Notes: generated by a model from the letters alone, not told the origin. Positions 1-8,781 are shown, numbered from the stretch's first letter. The stretch: 64,000 nt of DNA from Comamonas thiooxydans (GCF_000964545.1 NZ_BBVD01000004.1:1-64000); one strand, 5' to 3'. Translations and numbers: made by a program.

Positions 1-1
1 G

Positions 2-193
2 ACTGCTGCCAAGGCCGCCGCTCCTGCAAAGGCTGCCCCCAAGAAGGCTGCAACTGCTGCCAAGGCCGCTGCTCCCAAGAAGGCTGCAGCAGCACCCGCT
101 CCTGCCGCAGTAACCGAAACCGCTGCACCTGTGGCACAGACCCGCCTGGCACCTCAAGCCGCCTGGCCCTTCCCCACAGGTAACAAGCCCTGA
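2..193 (+). CDS. Histone H1-like Ala/Lys/Pro-rich nucleoid protein, 3' end only
   Basis: The reading frame is open from the window edge and ends with TGA at 191-193, giving about 63 C-terminal residues. They are almost wholly Ala, Lys and Pro in imperfect repeats of the type AAKAAAPKKAA, followed by a less regular tail ending in TGNKP. This is the composition of the bacterial histone H1-like/AlgP-like proteins, which bind DNA through a disordered lysine-rich tail and condense the nucleoid. The N-terminus lies outside the window, so the exact family cannot be fixed. A strong bidirectional terminator follows directly. Confidence 0.75.
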   Translation, partial: TAAKAAAPAKAAPKKAATAAKAAAPKKAAAAPAPAAVTETAAPVAQTRLAPQAAWPFPTGNKP

Positions 194-216
194 TCGGTTC
201 GCTGACCTGCACGCCA

Positions 217-256
217 TAAAAAAGCCCGGCCTCTCTTGCGAGAGTCGGGCTTTTTT
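217..256. terminator. Bidirectional intrinsic terminator
   Basis: A run of A, the stem AAGCCCG...CGGGCTT with an inner CTCTC/GAGAG stem and a TTGC loop, then a run of T. The symmetry lets it end transcription of the histone-like gene from the left and of the PfkB kinase gene from the right. Confidence 0.85.
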
Positions 257-296
257 ACATGCCTGATATCCGTGCCCTCAGGGCACGGACACCCAA

Positions 297-1196
297 TCAG
301 GGCTGAAAGTCCAGCTGATAGTTCTGCGGGCCGCGATGCGCAACCTTGAGCGCACCCATGCGGTTTCCCAGTTCGGCGCAACGCACCAGATCCCAACCAC
401 GCTCCAGACCAAACAGGAAGGCACCACGCCAGGCATCGCCGCAACCTGTGGGATCGACCACGGCAGCGGGCTTCACCGGAGCAACCAATGTCTTTTCGCC
501 CTGCTGCCAGACTTCGCAACCTTCGGCGCCCAGGGTCACGACCAAACCGCGCACCTTGTGCGAGATCTCGTCAAAGCTCAGGCCCGTGCGCTCGCTGAGC
601 ATCTTGCCTTCATAGTCGTTCACTGCCACCCAGTCGGCCTGCTCGATAAAGGCCTTGAGCTCGTCGCCATTGAACATGGGCAGGCCCTGGCCGGGATCGA
701 ACACAAAGGGAATGCCTGCAGCTTTGAACTGGGCGGCGTGCTCGATCATGGCTTGACGGCCATCGGGAGCAACAATGCCGATCTTGACATCGGCAGCCAT
801 GTCGGCAGTGATGCGATTCTCGTGCGCCTGCATCATGGCGCCTGGGTGGAAAGCCGTGATCTGGTTGTTGTCATGGTCGGTCATGATCATGCACTGCGCC
901 GTATGCGTGCTCTGCAGCTGACCCACATGACGGGTCTCAATGCCCAGCTCCTTGAAGCGCTGCACATAATCCGCACCGTCACTGCCCACCATGGCCATGG
1001 GGTGCGCATCGCCGCCGAGCAGCTTCAGGCTATAGGCAATATTGCCGGCACAGCCACCAAAGTCGCGGCGCAGCGTGGGCACCAGAAACGATACATTCAG
1101 TATGTGCAGCTGGTCGGGAAGAATCTGGTCTACGAAGCGACCTTCAAAGGTCATGATGTTGTCGAATGCCAGCGACCCGCAGATCAAAGCGGCCAT
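297..1196 (-). CDS. PfkB-family carbohydrate/nucleoside kinase
   Basis: 299 residues of the ribokinase-like PfkB fold, which phosphorylates a sugar or nucleoside hydroxyl with ATP. Visible are the N-terminal glycine motif GGCAGNIAYSLKLLG (about 47-61) and the C-terminal PfkB signature DPTGCGDAWRGAF (248-260), with the anion-hole glycines and the catalytic Asp254. The ATG at 1194-1196 is chosen because it is preceded by GAAAGAGAA and begins MAALICGSLAFDNIM, the usual first strand; an in-frame start 19 residues upstream has no such support. Overall form resembles bacterial adenosine kinase-like members, but the substrate cannot be read from sequence. It is the last gene of the accBC-prmA run and ends at a terminator. 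Confidence 0.85.
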   Translation of the reverse strand: MAALICGSLAFDNIMTFEGRFVDQILPDQLHILNVSFLVPTLRRDFGGCAGNIAYSLKLLGGDAHPMAMVGSDGADYVQRFKELGIETRHVGQLQSTHTAQCMIMTDHDNNQITAFHPGAMMQAHENRITADMAADVKIGIVAPDGRQAMIEHAAQFKAAGIPFVFDPGQGLPMFNGDELKAFIEQADWVAVNDYEGKMLSERTGLSFDEISHKVRGLVVTLGAEGCEVWQQGEKTLVAPVKPAAVVDPTGCGDAWRGAFLFGLERGWDLVRCAELGNRMGALKVAHRGPQNYQLDFQP

Positions 1197-1307
1197 GGTG
1201 CGTTCTCTTTCAGAAATGAATGAAGGGGGGCTTGCGCCAACAAGGATGTACAACGGGCATTTCTATTGACGAAACACCCTGCCTGATCCGAATTGGCACA
1301 AGCCGTA

Positions 1308-2588
1308 TTAGGGATAAAAAACCAGCGCCCGGTAACCCGCCACTGCGGCGCCGAGGTCCTGCACCTGCACAGGAACGTTCACGCTCCACTCCTGACGGGC
1401 ATGCAGCTGCTCCGGGGCACCCAGCAGCCTCAGGTCGATCACACGGCGCAGCAAAGGCCTGTCCTGTGCATCGGTCAAGGTCAACTCGGCCATGGGCATG
1501 GCCACTGGCACATCGGAGCGGTTCTCCAATGTCAGGCTCCACTGGTACTGATGGTCATCGGCAAGTTGCTTGAAGCCCGAGCCACTGATCACCACATCGG
1601 CAATCGCGCGGCGGGCCTGCAGCTCGCAACCCGCCAGACTGCAGGCCTTGGCCAGCACAGGAGCCAGCGCCGGATATTGCGCAGCCAGCACATCGCGTTG
1701 CAACCAGGCATATTGCCCAACGGCACCGGCTACGGCCACCAACGAGCCCAGCACCAGCGCCACACGCATGCCTGCCGAGTGCCAGAACGCCTGCCGGCGG
1801 GCCTGACGCACAAAGCCAGGTTCATCGCCAGCAATGGCAACAACCTCATCCTGATCCGCATCCGTGACAGCCTGCGCCCGGTCCCTTGCGGGTTGTATAG
1901 CGCCGATATCAGCATGCAGCAGCGCCTCCTTCGAGACAGCTTCGGCCTGGGCCTCATCCTTGAGGTCCTGCGCGGCCTCGGCCATCAGGACCTCGCTCGA
2001 CGGCGGCTGCACAAGCAGCTCCGGCTCCGGCTCGGCGGGAGCGGGAATATCACCAGACTCCAGCCCATCCTCCGGCTCGCTCGCGTCCGGATGAGGATCA
2101 TGCTGAGCAGCTGCTGCATCCTCTTCAGTCAGAGGACGCGCCTGATCGACAAACGAGGGCTGTGCATCCGCCATCCCGGGCATGGACGACTCGGATTCGG
2201 AAACCACATCGGCAGGCTCTGCTGCCGGGGCGGCTTCTGCGGCCTGGGCAACAGTCGGTGCCGCGTCCACCGAATCCGATGCCAACTCCTGCAAGGCCTC
2301 AGCCTTCTGCGTATCGGGGGCGGGAGCATCCGCGGCATCCTGCTGCGGCCAAACCGGCGTCCGCTGTTCTCCGGCTTCCGTCGGCTGCACCTCCTGCACG
2401 GCAGGCTTCTGCGGCGCATCAGCAGCTTCCGGCTGCAGCAGCTCGTCGGGCACGGACTGCAAATCCTGCGAGGCATCAAAGACGCTTTGGCACATCCCGC
2501 AGCGCACCCAGCCCTGCGAGATGCGCAGTTGGTCGGCGACCACTTTGAAGCGGGTTCCACAGGAGGGGCAACGGGTGACTTGGCTCAT
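1308..2588 (-). CDS. Zinc-ribbon, DUF3426 single-pass membrane protein
   Basis: 426 residues. The first 40 form an MJ0042-type zinc finger with CxxC pairs at Cys7/Cys10 and Cys30/Cys33. Residues about 50-250 are low-complexity, acidic and rich in Ala, Pro, Glu and Asp. One membrane segment (about 273-295) follows, and residues from about 300 to the end match the DUF3426 pattern. The expected topology is a cytoplasmic zinc finger and linker with an outer C-terminal domain. Proteins of this build commonly follow prmA in Burkholderiales; their function is not known. It starts 61 bases after the prmA stop. The ribosome site before the ATG is weak. Confidence 0.8.
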   Translation of the reverse strand: MSQVTRCPSCGTRFKVVADQLRISQGWVRCGMCQSVFDASQDLQSVPDELLQPEAADAPQKPAVQEVQPTEAGEQRTPVWPQQDAADAPAPDTQKAEALQELASDSVDAAPTVAQAAEAAPAAEPADVVSESESSMPGMADAQPSFVDQARPLTEEDAAAAQHDPHPDASEPEDGLESGDIPAPAEPEPELLVQPPSSEVLMAEAAQDLKDEAQAEAVSKEALLHADIGAIQPARDRAQAVTDADQDEVVAIAGDEPGFVRQARRQAFWHSAGMRVALVLGSLVAVAGAVGQYAWLQRDVLAAQYPALAPVLAKACSLAGCELQARRAIADVVISGSGFKQLADDHQYQWSLTLENRSDVPVAMPMAELTLTDAQDRPLLRRVIDLRLLGAPEQLHARQEWSVNVPVQVQDLGAAVAGYRALVFYP

Positions 2589-2649
2589 CAGGGTTCAATT
2601 GTAGGCAGCAACAACCCGCACACCTGCTGGCTGCGGGTTTGCATCGCAA

Positions 2650-3540
2650 TCAGGCTGCTCGCTGTGCAGTCATGAGAATCCAGCCGTCTTCGCTGTCGGC
2701 CACCTCCAGCTTGAGATAAGGCGCATAGGCCTCCTTCAGCTCGTCGGCCTGGCGCTCCAGAATGCCCGCCAACACCAGATTGCCGCCAGCTTGCACACGA
2801 CCGCACAGCAGCGGTGCCAGCACCTTGAGCGGCGTAGCCAGAATATTTGCCAGCACGGTCCGGTACTCGCCGCCAGCCGCATCTGGCAGGCCGGCCCTGA
2901 CTTCCACATGGTTGGCACTGGTGTTGTAGTTGGTCGATTCCACGGCCGCGGGATCGATGTCCACCGCATCCACATCGGTCGCGCCGAACTTGGCTGCACC
3001 AATGGCCAAAATGCCCGAGCCACAGCCATAGTCCAGCGTGCGTCCCAGGGTACCCTTGGGCTGGCGTGCAATCCAGCGCAGACACATGCGAGTAGTGGGG
3101 TGGGTGCCGGTACCGAAAGCCAGACCAGGGTCCAGACGGATGCTGACCTTGGCCTGCTCGGGCAGTTCATGCCAGGTGGGCACGATCCAGAACTCGGGCG
3201 TGATATCCACGGGCTCGAACTGCGACTGCGTCAGGCGCACCCAGTCCTGCTCGGGCACGGGCTTGAGGGCCAGAATCTTGCAGCCCTCAAAAAAGTCCTG
3301 CGGCAGCAGCAGATCACGCGCCTCGGTGGCCGCAGCTTCGTCGGGATAGAGGGCGATCACGCGGCTGCGGTTCCAGCCTTCCTTCGGTGCGGGCATGCCA
3401 GGCTCGCCGAACAGTGCCTGCTCGGCTTCGGTCTGCGCATCGGCATCTTCTACGGACACGCTCAATGCATCGAGTGCATCCAGCGCTTCGCTAATGGTTT
3501 CGACCCGATCTTCGGGGCACAGCAGGCTCAGCTCGAACAT
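2650..3540 (-). CDS. prmA: Ribosomal protein L11 methyltransferase PrmA
   Basis: 296 residues. PrmA trimethylates ribosomal protein L11 using S-adenosylmethionine. The SAM-binding class I methyltransferase signature is clear: LDYGCGSGILAIGAAKFG, then VDIDPAAVES (acidic loop) and the NILATPL motif near the catalytic side, with the conserved GLAFGTGTHPTT just before. An N-terminal substrate-recognition domain occupies roughly the first 90 residues. The ATG at 3538-3540 (MFELSLLCPEDR) is preferred over two upstream in-frame ATGs because AGAAAGG lies six bases before it. It sits between accC and the DUF3426 gene, a common betaproteobacterial order. Confidence 0.95.
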   Translation of the reverse strand: MFELSLLCPEDRVETISEALDALDALSVSVEDADAQTEAEQALFGEPGMPAPKEGWNRSRVIALYPDEAAATEARDLLLPQDFFEGCKILALKPVPEQDWVRLTQSQFEPVDITPEFWIVPTWHELPEQAKVSIRLDPGLAFGTGTHPTTRMCLRWIARQPKGTLGRTLDYGCGSGILAIGAAKFGATDVDAVDIDPAAVESTNYNTSANHVEVRAGLPDAAGGEYRTVLANILATPLKVLAPLLCGRVQAGGNLVLAGILERQADELKEAYAPYLKLEVADSEDGWILMTAQRAA

Positions 3541-3683
3541 GGCCATCCTTTCTAGCAACTGCGTCATCCATGCCAGGTCAGCCCTGATGGAGAGAACGCA
3601 CTTGTACTTTCCTGAAAAACGAAAATGCTGGCCTCCGTTGCCAGAGGCCAGCATGGGAACTCAGAGCAGCAAGGCTCCTGATC

Positions 3684-5042
3684 TCATCGCTTGTTGGGCG
3701 TGCGATGCGTCAGCCACTCTTCCAGATAGTGGATGTTGGTGCCGCCTTCCATGAACTTGGAGTCGACCATCAGATCCTGGTGCAGCGGAATATTGGTTTT
3801 GATGCCTTCCACCACGGTCTCCAGCAAGGCCGTGCGCATGCGGGCCATGGCCTGCTCGCGGGTATCGCCATAGGCAATGATCTTGCCGATCATGGAGTCG
3901 TAGTTGGGCGGCACGAAGTAATTGTTGTACACATGGGTGTCAACACGTACGCCAGGACCGCCGGGAGCATGCCACATGGAGATGCGGCCGGGCGAAGGGA
4001 TGAACTTGTACGGATCTTCGGCGTTCACACGGCACTCGATGGCGTGCCCCTTGAACTCGACCTGGCGCTGGGTGAAAGGCAGCTTCTCGCCGGCAGCGAT
4101 CATGATCTGGGTGCGCACGATGTCGATGCCCGTGATCAGCTCGGTGATGGGGTGCTCCACCTGCACGCGGGTGTTCATCTCGATGAAGTAGAACTCGCCG
4201 TTCTCGTACAGGAACTCGAAAGTACCCGCACCGCGATAGCCGATCTTCTTGCAGGCCGCAGCGCAGCGCTCGCCGATCTTCTCGATCAGACGACGGGGAA
4301 TGCCGGGAGCCGGAGCCTCCTCGATCACCTTCTGGTGGCGACGCTGCATGGAGCAATCGCGCTCGCCCAGATACACGGCGTTCTTGTGCGTATCGGCCAG
4401 CACCTGGATCTCCACGTGACGCGGATTCTGCAGGTACTTTTCCATGTAGACGGCAGGATTGCCGAAAGCAGCGCCAGCTTCGGCCTTGGTCATCTGCACG
4501 GCATTGATCAGCGCAGCTTCGGTGTGCACCACACGCATGCCGCGACCGCCGCCGCCGCCCGAGGCCTTGATGATCACGGGATAGCCGATGGTCTTTGCAA
4601 TGCGCTTGATGAGCGCGGGATCATCGGGCAGTTCGCCGTCCGAGCCGGGCACGCAAGGCACACCGGCCTTGATCATGGCTTGCTTGGCCGAAACCTTGTC
4701 ACCCATGGTGCGGATGTTCTCGGGAGTCGGGCCGATAAAGGTGAAGCCGCTCTTTTCCACTCGCTCGGCAAAGTCGGCGTTCTCAGACAGGAAACCGTAA
4801 CCGGGATGGATGGCTTCTGCATCGGTCACCTCGGCAGCCGAGATGATGGCCGGCATATTGAGGTAGGACAGCGGAGAAGGAGCCGGGCCGATACAGACGG
4901 CCTCATCGGCCAGCTTGACGTACTTGGCATCACGGTCGGCTTCGGAGTACACCATCACCGCCTTGATACCCAGCTCACGGCAAGCGCGCTGGATGCGCAG
5001 GGCGATCTCGCCCCGATTGGCAACCAAAATTTTCTTAAACAT
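3684..5042 (-). CDS. accC: Acetyl-CoA carboxylase, biotin carboxylase subunit AccC
   Basis: 452 residues, close to the 449 of E. coli. AccC carboxylates biotin on AccB with ATP and bicarbonate, the first half-reaction of malonyl-CoA synthesis. It has the biotin carboxylase N-domain (MFKKILVANRGEIALRI), the ATP-grasp glycine loop KASGGGGGRGMRVV, and the conserved FIEMNTRVQVEHPITE catalytic region. The ATG at 5040-5042 follows GAGGAAC. It lies 124 bases downstream of accB on the same strand, so the two subunits are likely co-transcribed. Confidence 0.97.
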   Translation of the reverse strand: MFKKILVANRGEIALRIQRACRELGIKAVMVYSEADRDAKYVKLADEAVCIGPAPSPLSYLNMPAIISAAEVTDAEAIHPGYGFLSENADFAERVEKSGFTFIGPTPENIRTMGDKVSAKQAMIKAGVPCVPGSDGELPDDPALIKRIAKTIGYPVIIKASGGGGGRGMRVVHTEAALINAVQMTKAEAGAAFGNPAVYMEKYLQNPRHVEIQVLADTHKNAVYLGERDCSMQRRHQKVIEEAPAPGIPRRLIEKIGERCAAACKKIGYRGAGTFEFLYENGEFYFIEMNTRVQVEHPITELITGIDIVRTQIMIAAGEKLPFTQRQVEFKGHAIECRVNAEDPYKFIPSPGRISMWHAPGGPGVRVDTHVYNNYFVPPNYDSMIGKIIAYGDTREQAMARMRTALLETVVEGIKTNIPLHQDLMVDSKFMEGGTNIHYLEEWLTHRTPNKR

Positions 5043-5166
5043 GAAGTTCCTCGCAGCTTGGTGCCTGTGCCGCAGCACAGACTACTGCCAATGACTCAGT
5101 CGCGCAGCCAGTGGCTAGCGCACCTCGGCGCTGCCATGCGAACTGCACGCAACGCCTCATGATCTA

Positions 5167-5628
5167 TCACTCGATCACGAACAGAGGCTGGCCGTATTCC
5201 ACAGCCTGGCCGTTTTCACCCAGAACGCGAACAATGGTGCCGGTCTTGTCGGCTTCGATTTCGTTGAGGATCTTCATGGCTTCAACGATGCAGATGGTTT
5301 CGCCTTCCTTGACCTGGCTTCCCACATCCACAAAGGGCTTGGCGCCGGGGCTGGAGGCACGGTAGAAGGTACCGACCATGGGCGACTTGACCACATGGCC
5401 TTCAGCAGCAGCAGGGGCTGCGGCCGCCACGGGAGCAGCGGCAACGGGAGCTGCCGCCAAGGGGGCAGCCATCACAGGAGCGGCTTGCACGGGGGCAGCA
5501 ACGTATTGGTGAACCACACCTTCGCTCTTGACGATACGGACCTTGCCCTCTGCTTCGGTGATCTCCAGTTCCGACACATTCGATTCGGACACCAGATCAA
5601 TAAGGGTCTTGAGTTTTCGCAAATCCAT
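5167..5628 (-). CDS. accB: Acetyl-CoA carboxylase biotin carboxyl carrier protein AccB
   Basis: 153 residues. The N-terminal 35 residues (MDLRKLKTLIDLVSES...) match the AccB start. A flexible Ala/Pro linker (about 45-75) follows, then the biotinyl domain with the biotinylation motif EAMKILNEIEADKTG, in which the Lys of AMK carries biotin. It shuttles carboxybiotin between AccC and the carboxyltransferase. GGAG lies six bases before the ATG. As the first gene of the accB-accC-prmA run it has a possible promoter about 20-45 bases upstream. Confidence 0.97.
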   Translation of the reverse strand: MDLRKLKTLIDLVSESNVSELEITEAEGKVRIVKSEGVVHQYVAAPVQAAPVMAAPLAAAPVAAAPVAAAAPAAAEGHVVKSPMVGTFYRASSPGAKPFVDVGSQVKEGETICIVEAMKILNEIEADKTGTIVRVLGENGQAVEYGQPLFVIE

Positions 5629-5646
5629 GGGAGCTCCAGCGACGTA

Positions 5647-5675
5647 TTTCTAAACAGGGCGCGAATTTACCTCAA
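5647..5675 (-). promoter_or_regulatory. Possible sigma-70 promoter of accBC
   Basis: On the minus strand TTGAGG (5670-5675) and TAGAAA (5647-5652) are 17 bases apart, each matching four of six consensus bases, just upstream of accB. This is pattern matching only. Confidence 0.35.
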
Positions 5676-5775
5676 ATTCGTCCTTCTGCGTGCATTGGCA
5701 GATATTTTTCACTAACGTCGCCATGGAATTTAGTTACCTACACTTTTCTGACGACAAGAGCAATGTTCATTCGCT

Positions 5776-6327
5776 CTATTTGCTCCAATCTGTCAGATCT
5801 TCGCTGGAAAGCTCGCCTATTTTACGTTGCCGCACTTGCCCCTTGGCATCAAACAGAACCGTGAATGGCAGGCCTCCCTGCAAGTTACCCAGACTTCTGC
5901 TCAATCCCAATCCCCCTTGCATGGCGATGGCTACCGGGAATTGCACAGGCTGACGCTGCAAAAAACGCAGCACGGCCTCGGATTTGTCGACCGCGAGGCC
6001 AACAACCTGAATACCTTTTGCACCCTGCTGCGCCGCAAATTCGCTGAGCATGGGCAGCTCCTTGACACAGGGCGGGCACCAGGTGGCCCAGAAGTTGACC
6101 AGCAAGGGGCGCCCCTGGAAGCCCGCCATGGCAAAAGGCTTGCCATCGGGCGTTTCAAAGGTCTGACCCCACAGTTGCGCCTCGGCGCCAGGGCCCATGG
6201 CCTGAGGCTGACTGCGCCACCAGGCCACGCCGGCGCCGCCCCCGGCCGCCACTGCGGCCACTGCGCCGGTCAGCCACATGCGGCGCGAGCCATTGGTCGA
6301 CTTGTTCTCAGAGGTGTTTTCACTCAT
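5776..6327 (-). CDS. TlpA/ResA-like membrane-anchored thioredoxin
   Basis: 183 residues. A basic N-terminus and one hydrophobic segment (about 17-37, ending in VAWWRS) should anchor it with the catalytic domain in the periplasm. That domain has the thioredoxin-fold TlpA motif LLVNFWATWCPPCVKELP, with redox-active CPPC, as in proteins that reduce apocytochrome c or copper-centre thiols. The ATG at 6325-6327 is preceded by AGGAGA about eight bases away. Eight bases overlap the end of the upstream gene, suggesting translational coupling. The thiol partner cannot be named from sequence. Confidence 0.88.
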   Translation of the reverse strand: MSENTSENKSTNGSRRMWLTGAVAAVAAGGGAGVAWWRSQPQAMGPGAEAQLWGQTFETPDGKPFAMAGFQGRPLLVNFWATWCPPCVKELPMLSEFAAQQGAKGIQVVGLAVDKSEAVLRFLQRQPVQFPVAIAMQGGLGLSRSLGNLQGGLPFTVLFDAKGQVRQRKIGELSSEDLTDWSK

Positions 6328-6922
6328 CGCAGCTCTCCTGCAGCAGCTTGCGCAAGGCCTTGGCATCACCACGCGGGCTGCGGCCATGGCTGTCGGGCTT
6401 CATGGCGCCGCGCATATCATCATGGTCATAGACCAGCAGATGCACGCCCACGGTTTCATTGATCGGCTTGCACAGTGCATGAATGGAAAGTGCCTCGACC
6501 GGCTTGCCCTGAAAGCCTGTGACCGTGCTCGGCTCGTATTGCACATGGTTGTTGATGAGCGCTATTTCGGCAGACTTGGGATCATCGCAGAACAGTTGCA
6601 GATAGATATCCGACAGCCGCGTGGCCGTGCCGCGCCAGACTGCTCCGGCCAGATGCGGGCGAAACTCTTGCAGCCTGTCCATCCAGACCAGGGCCAGCTC
6701 GCGCAGTGCTTGCAACTCCTGCGGCTGGGTGTCGCCGCAGAACAGCTCTATATATTCACGCACCGCTTCTTCAAGCTGGTCGTTGTCGGGCAGCGCCGTG
6801 CGGCCAGGCAGGCCGAGCTGACGCACGGCCCGTTGCTTGGCCGGACCCCATTCGAGGCCTTCCTCCACCACCAAGCGGGCCGCTGTCTGAGCGATTTCAG
6901 CAGTCACGTTATCCAAACTCAT
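6320..6922 (-). CDS. Conserved protein of unknown function with a nucleotidyltransferase-like motif
   Basis: 200 residues, no membrane segment or signal peptide. I do not recognise a named family. Near residues 90-112 the stretch GAVWRGTATRLSDIYLQLF resembles the polymerase-beta-type nucleotidyltransferase pattern G-S/x-x-x-R-G-T-x-T-x-x-S-D-I-D-L, except that the second catalytic Asp is replaced (SDIY), so activity is doubtful. The C-terminus is charged and rich in Lys/Arg. It is divergent from mpl, shares a 273-base intergenic region with it, and overlaps the following tlpA-like gene by eight bases. The ribosome site is weak, so the start is uncertain. Confidence 0.65.
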   Translation of the reverse strand: MSLDNVTAEIAQTAARLVVEEGLEWGPAKQRAVRQLGLPGRTALPDNDQLEEAVREYIELFCGDTQPQELQALRELALVWMDRLQEFRPHLAGAVWRGTATRLSDIYLQLFCDDPKSAEIALINNHVQYEPSTVTGFQGKPVEALSIHALCKPINETVGVHLLVYDHDDMRGAMKPDSHGRSPRGDAKALRKLLQESCDE

Positions 6923-7026
6923 AGCGCTATTTCATCACGCCCGCCGCAGCAGGCGCGGCAGATCATGCTCGCATTGTGACCCAGATGAATGACCGCACTT
7001 TGACCTGGACCGTACAGACCAAGGTT

Positions 7027-7112
7027 TTGATAGCTGCTAGCACCCGTTTCGTATCGAGCCGAAAGTAAAAACACATTTAAATCCATATAGATCATGCGCA
7101 ACCAGCTATCAA
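7027..7112. repeat. Comamonadaceae-type TTGATAGCTG/CAGCTATCAA inverted repeat
   Basis: Perfect 10-base arms TTGATAGCTG (7027-7036) and CAGCTATCAA (7103-7112) flank 66 bases between two divergent genes. The arm sequence followed by CTAGC recurs in fragments near 43446, suggesting a dispersed small repeat. Confidence 0.5.
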
Positions 7113-7195
7113 TTTGGTAAGAAAGGTTACCGTCAGCGCTCAGGCAGGCCATGGCTTGCCTCCAGGTCATGCAGGCAAACGTAGAATCCCCGGCC

Positions 7196-8614
7196 ATGCA
7201 CATACATATTCTGGGCATTTGCGGCACCTTCATGGGGGGCCTGGCCGCCTTGGCACGAGAAGCCGGTCACAAGGTGACGGGCTGCGATTCCGGTGTTTAC
7301 CCGCCGATGAGCGATCAGCTGCGCCAGTTGGGCATCGAGCTGATCGAGGGCTATGGCGCCGACCAGATTGCGCTCAAGCCCGATATGTATGTGGTCGGCA
7401 ACGTCGTCAGCCGCAAACGTCTGCCCGACGGATCGTCCAAATTCCCGCTGATGGAAGCGATTCTGGACACCGGCGCCGCCTATACCAGCGGCCCGCAATG
7501 GCTGGCCGAGCATGTGCTGCGCGGTCGCCATGTGCTGGCCGTGGCCGGCACCCACGGCAAGACCACCACCACATCCATGCTGACCTGGGTGCTTGAGTGC
7601 GCAGGTCTGCAACCCGGTTTCCTGGTCGGCGGCGTACCGCTGGACTTTGGCGTCTCCGCCCGCCTCGGTGCGGCCCAGCGCCCCGCCGCTGGTCCTGGCC
7701 CCGTCGGTGACGAACCCGTGTTTGTGATCGAAGCCGATGAGTACGACACCGCCTTCTTCGACAAGCGCAGCAAGTTTGTACACTACCGTCCCCGCACGGC
7801 CGTGCTCAACAACCTGGAATTCGATCACGCCGACATCTTTGACGATCTGGCAGCCATCGAGCGCCAGTTCCACCACCTGATACGCACCGTGCCGTCGACC
7901 GGCCGTGTGGTGAGCAACGGCCTGGAAGAGAGCCTGACCCGCGTGCTGGCCCAGGGCTGCTGGAGCGAAGTGCGGAGCTTCGGCTCGGCTGTCAGCGATT
8001 TCAGCGCCGATGGCGATCCCAGCGACTTTGCCGTGCTGCACCGCGGCAAAAAGGTGGCGCAACTGCGCTGGAGCCTGACCGGCGTGCACAACCAGCTCAA
8101 TGCACTGGCCGCCATCGCTGCCGCCGACCATCTGGGCGTTAGTGCCGAGGTGGCTTGCGAAGCCCTGTCGCGCTTTCAGAACGTCAAGCGTCGCATGGAA
8201 CTGCGCGGCACGGTCAACGGCATCGAGGTCTATGACGACTTCGCCCACCATCCCACAGCCATCCGCACCACCCTGGACGGCCTGCGCCGCAAGCTCGGGG
8301 CAGAGGCCCGCATCCTGGCAGTGTTCGAGCCTCGCAGCAACACCATGAAGCTGGGCACCATGAAGAGCCAGTTGCCCTGGTCGCTGGAAAGCGCCGATCT
8401 GGTCTTCTGCCACACTGCAGGCCTCGACTGGGATGCCGCCGAAGCACTGGAATCCATGGGCGTAGGCCCCGGCCAGCGCGCTCAGGTAGCAGGTGATATC
8501 GAGACCCTGATAGCGCAGATCAGCGCCGTCGTCCGCCCTGGTGACCATATCGTCTGCATGAGCAACGGCGGCTTTGGCGGCATCCACGCCAAGCTGCTGG
8601 AAGCGCTGAAATAG
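7196..8614 (+). CDS. mpl: UDP-N-acetylmuramate:L-alanyl-gamma-D-glutamyl-meso-diaminopimelate ligase (murein recycling)
   Basis: 472 residues of the Mur ligase family. Mpl rejoins the recycled tripeptide L-Ala-gamma-D-Glu-meso-DAP to UDP-MurNAc in the cytoplasm, bypassing MurC, MurD and MurE. It begins MHIHILGICGTFMGGLA, the Mpl-specific form of the N-terminal Rossmann loop, and carries the ATP loop GTHGKTTTT, the EADEYDTAFFDKRSKF segment and NALAAIAAADHLGV. The ATG at 7196 is chosen because the family starts there; the ribosome site is poor, and an in-frame ATG 15 residues upstream gives a tail foreign to the family. A terminator follows within about 20 bases. Confidence 0.95.
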   Translation: MHIHILGICGTFMGGLAALAREAGHKVTGCDSGVYPPMSDQLRQLGIELIEGYGADQIALKPDMYVVGNVVSRKRLPDGSSKFPLMEAILDTGAAYTSGPQWLAEHVLRGRHVLAVAGTHGKTTTTSMLTWVLECAGLQPGFLVGGVPLDFGVSARLGAAQRPAAGPGPVGDEPVFVIEADEYDTAFFDKRSKFVHYRPRTAVLNNLEFDHADIFDDLAAIERQFHHLIRTVPSTGRVVSNGLEESLTRVLAQGCWSEVRSFGSAVSDFSADGDPSDFAVLHRGKKVAQLRWSLTGVHNQLNALAAIAAADHLGVSAEVACEALSRFQNVKRRMELRGTVNGIEVYDDFAHHPTAIRTTLDGLRRKLGAEARILAVFEPRSNTMKLGTMKSQLPWSLESADLVFCHTAGLDWDAAEALESMGVGPGQRAQVAGDIETLIAQISAVVRPGDHIVCMSNGGFGGIHAKLLEALK

Positions 8615-8628
8615 GTCTCCAAAAAAGC

Positions 8629-8658
8629 AAATGCCCGCTCACAACGCGGGCATTTTTT
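8629..8658 (+). terminator. Intrinsic terminator of mpl
   Basis: Stem AAATGCCCGC/GCGGGCATTT with a seven-base loop followed by a T run, 15 bases after the mpl stop. The preceding A-rich stretch may give some activity on the other strand. Confidence 0.85.
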
Positions 8659-8689
8659 ATTAGCGATCTTCAAAACTGGCATGCCTCCA

Positions 8690-8781
8690 CATGGGGACAG
8701 CAAGCAAGAGCCGTCTCGCAGCGAGGCTGTCGCCCCCTCCGCGAAGCAGAGAGGGGGAAGCCGCGCAGTGGCTCAGGGGTG
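8690..8781 (-). repeat. GC-rich gene-3'-end repeat, copy 1
   Basis: Read on the minus strand it begins directly after the stop of the next gene with CCCCTGAGC, then a GC hairpin, CTTCCCCCTC, GGAGGGGGCGAC and GCGAGACGGCTCTTGCTTGC. Closely similar blocks follow five other genes in the window, always in the sense orientation of the gene they follow. Confidence 0.7.

Noticed and set aside
3705..5162. 485-residue open frame opposite accC
   Set aside because: It mirrors accC codons, has no family motifs or ribosome site, and accC is certain. Many long frames opposite the dcw genes have the same origin in the high GC content.
7133..8587. 484-residue open frame opposite mpl
   Set aside because: Shadow of mpl; its His/Gly-rich composition is that of reverse-complemented coding sequence.
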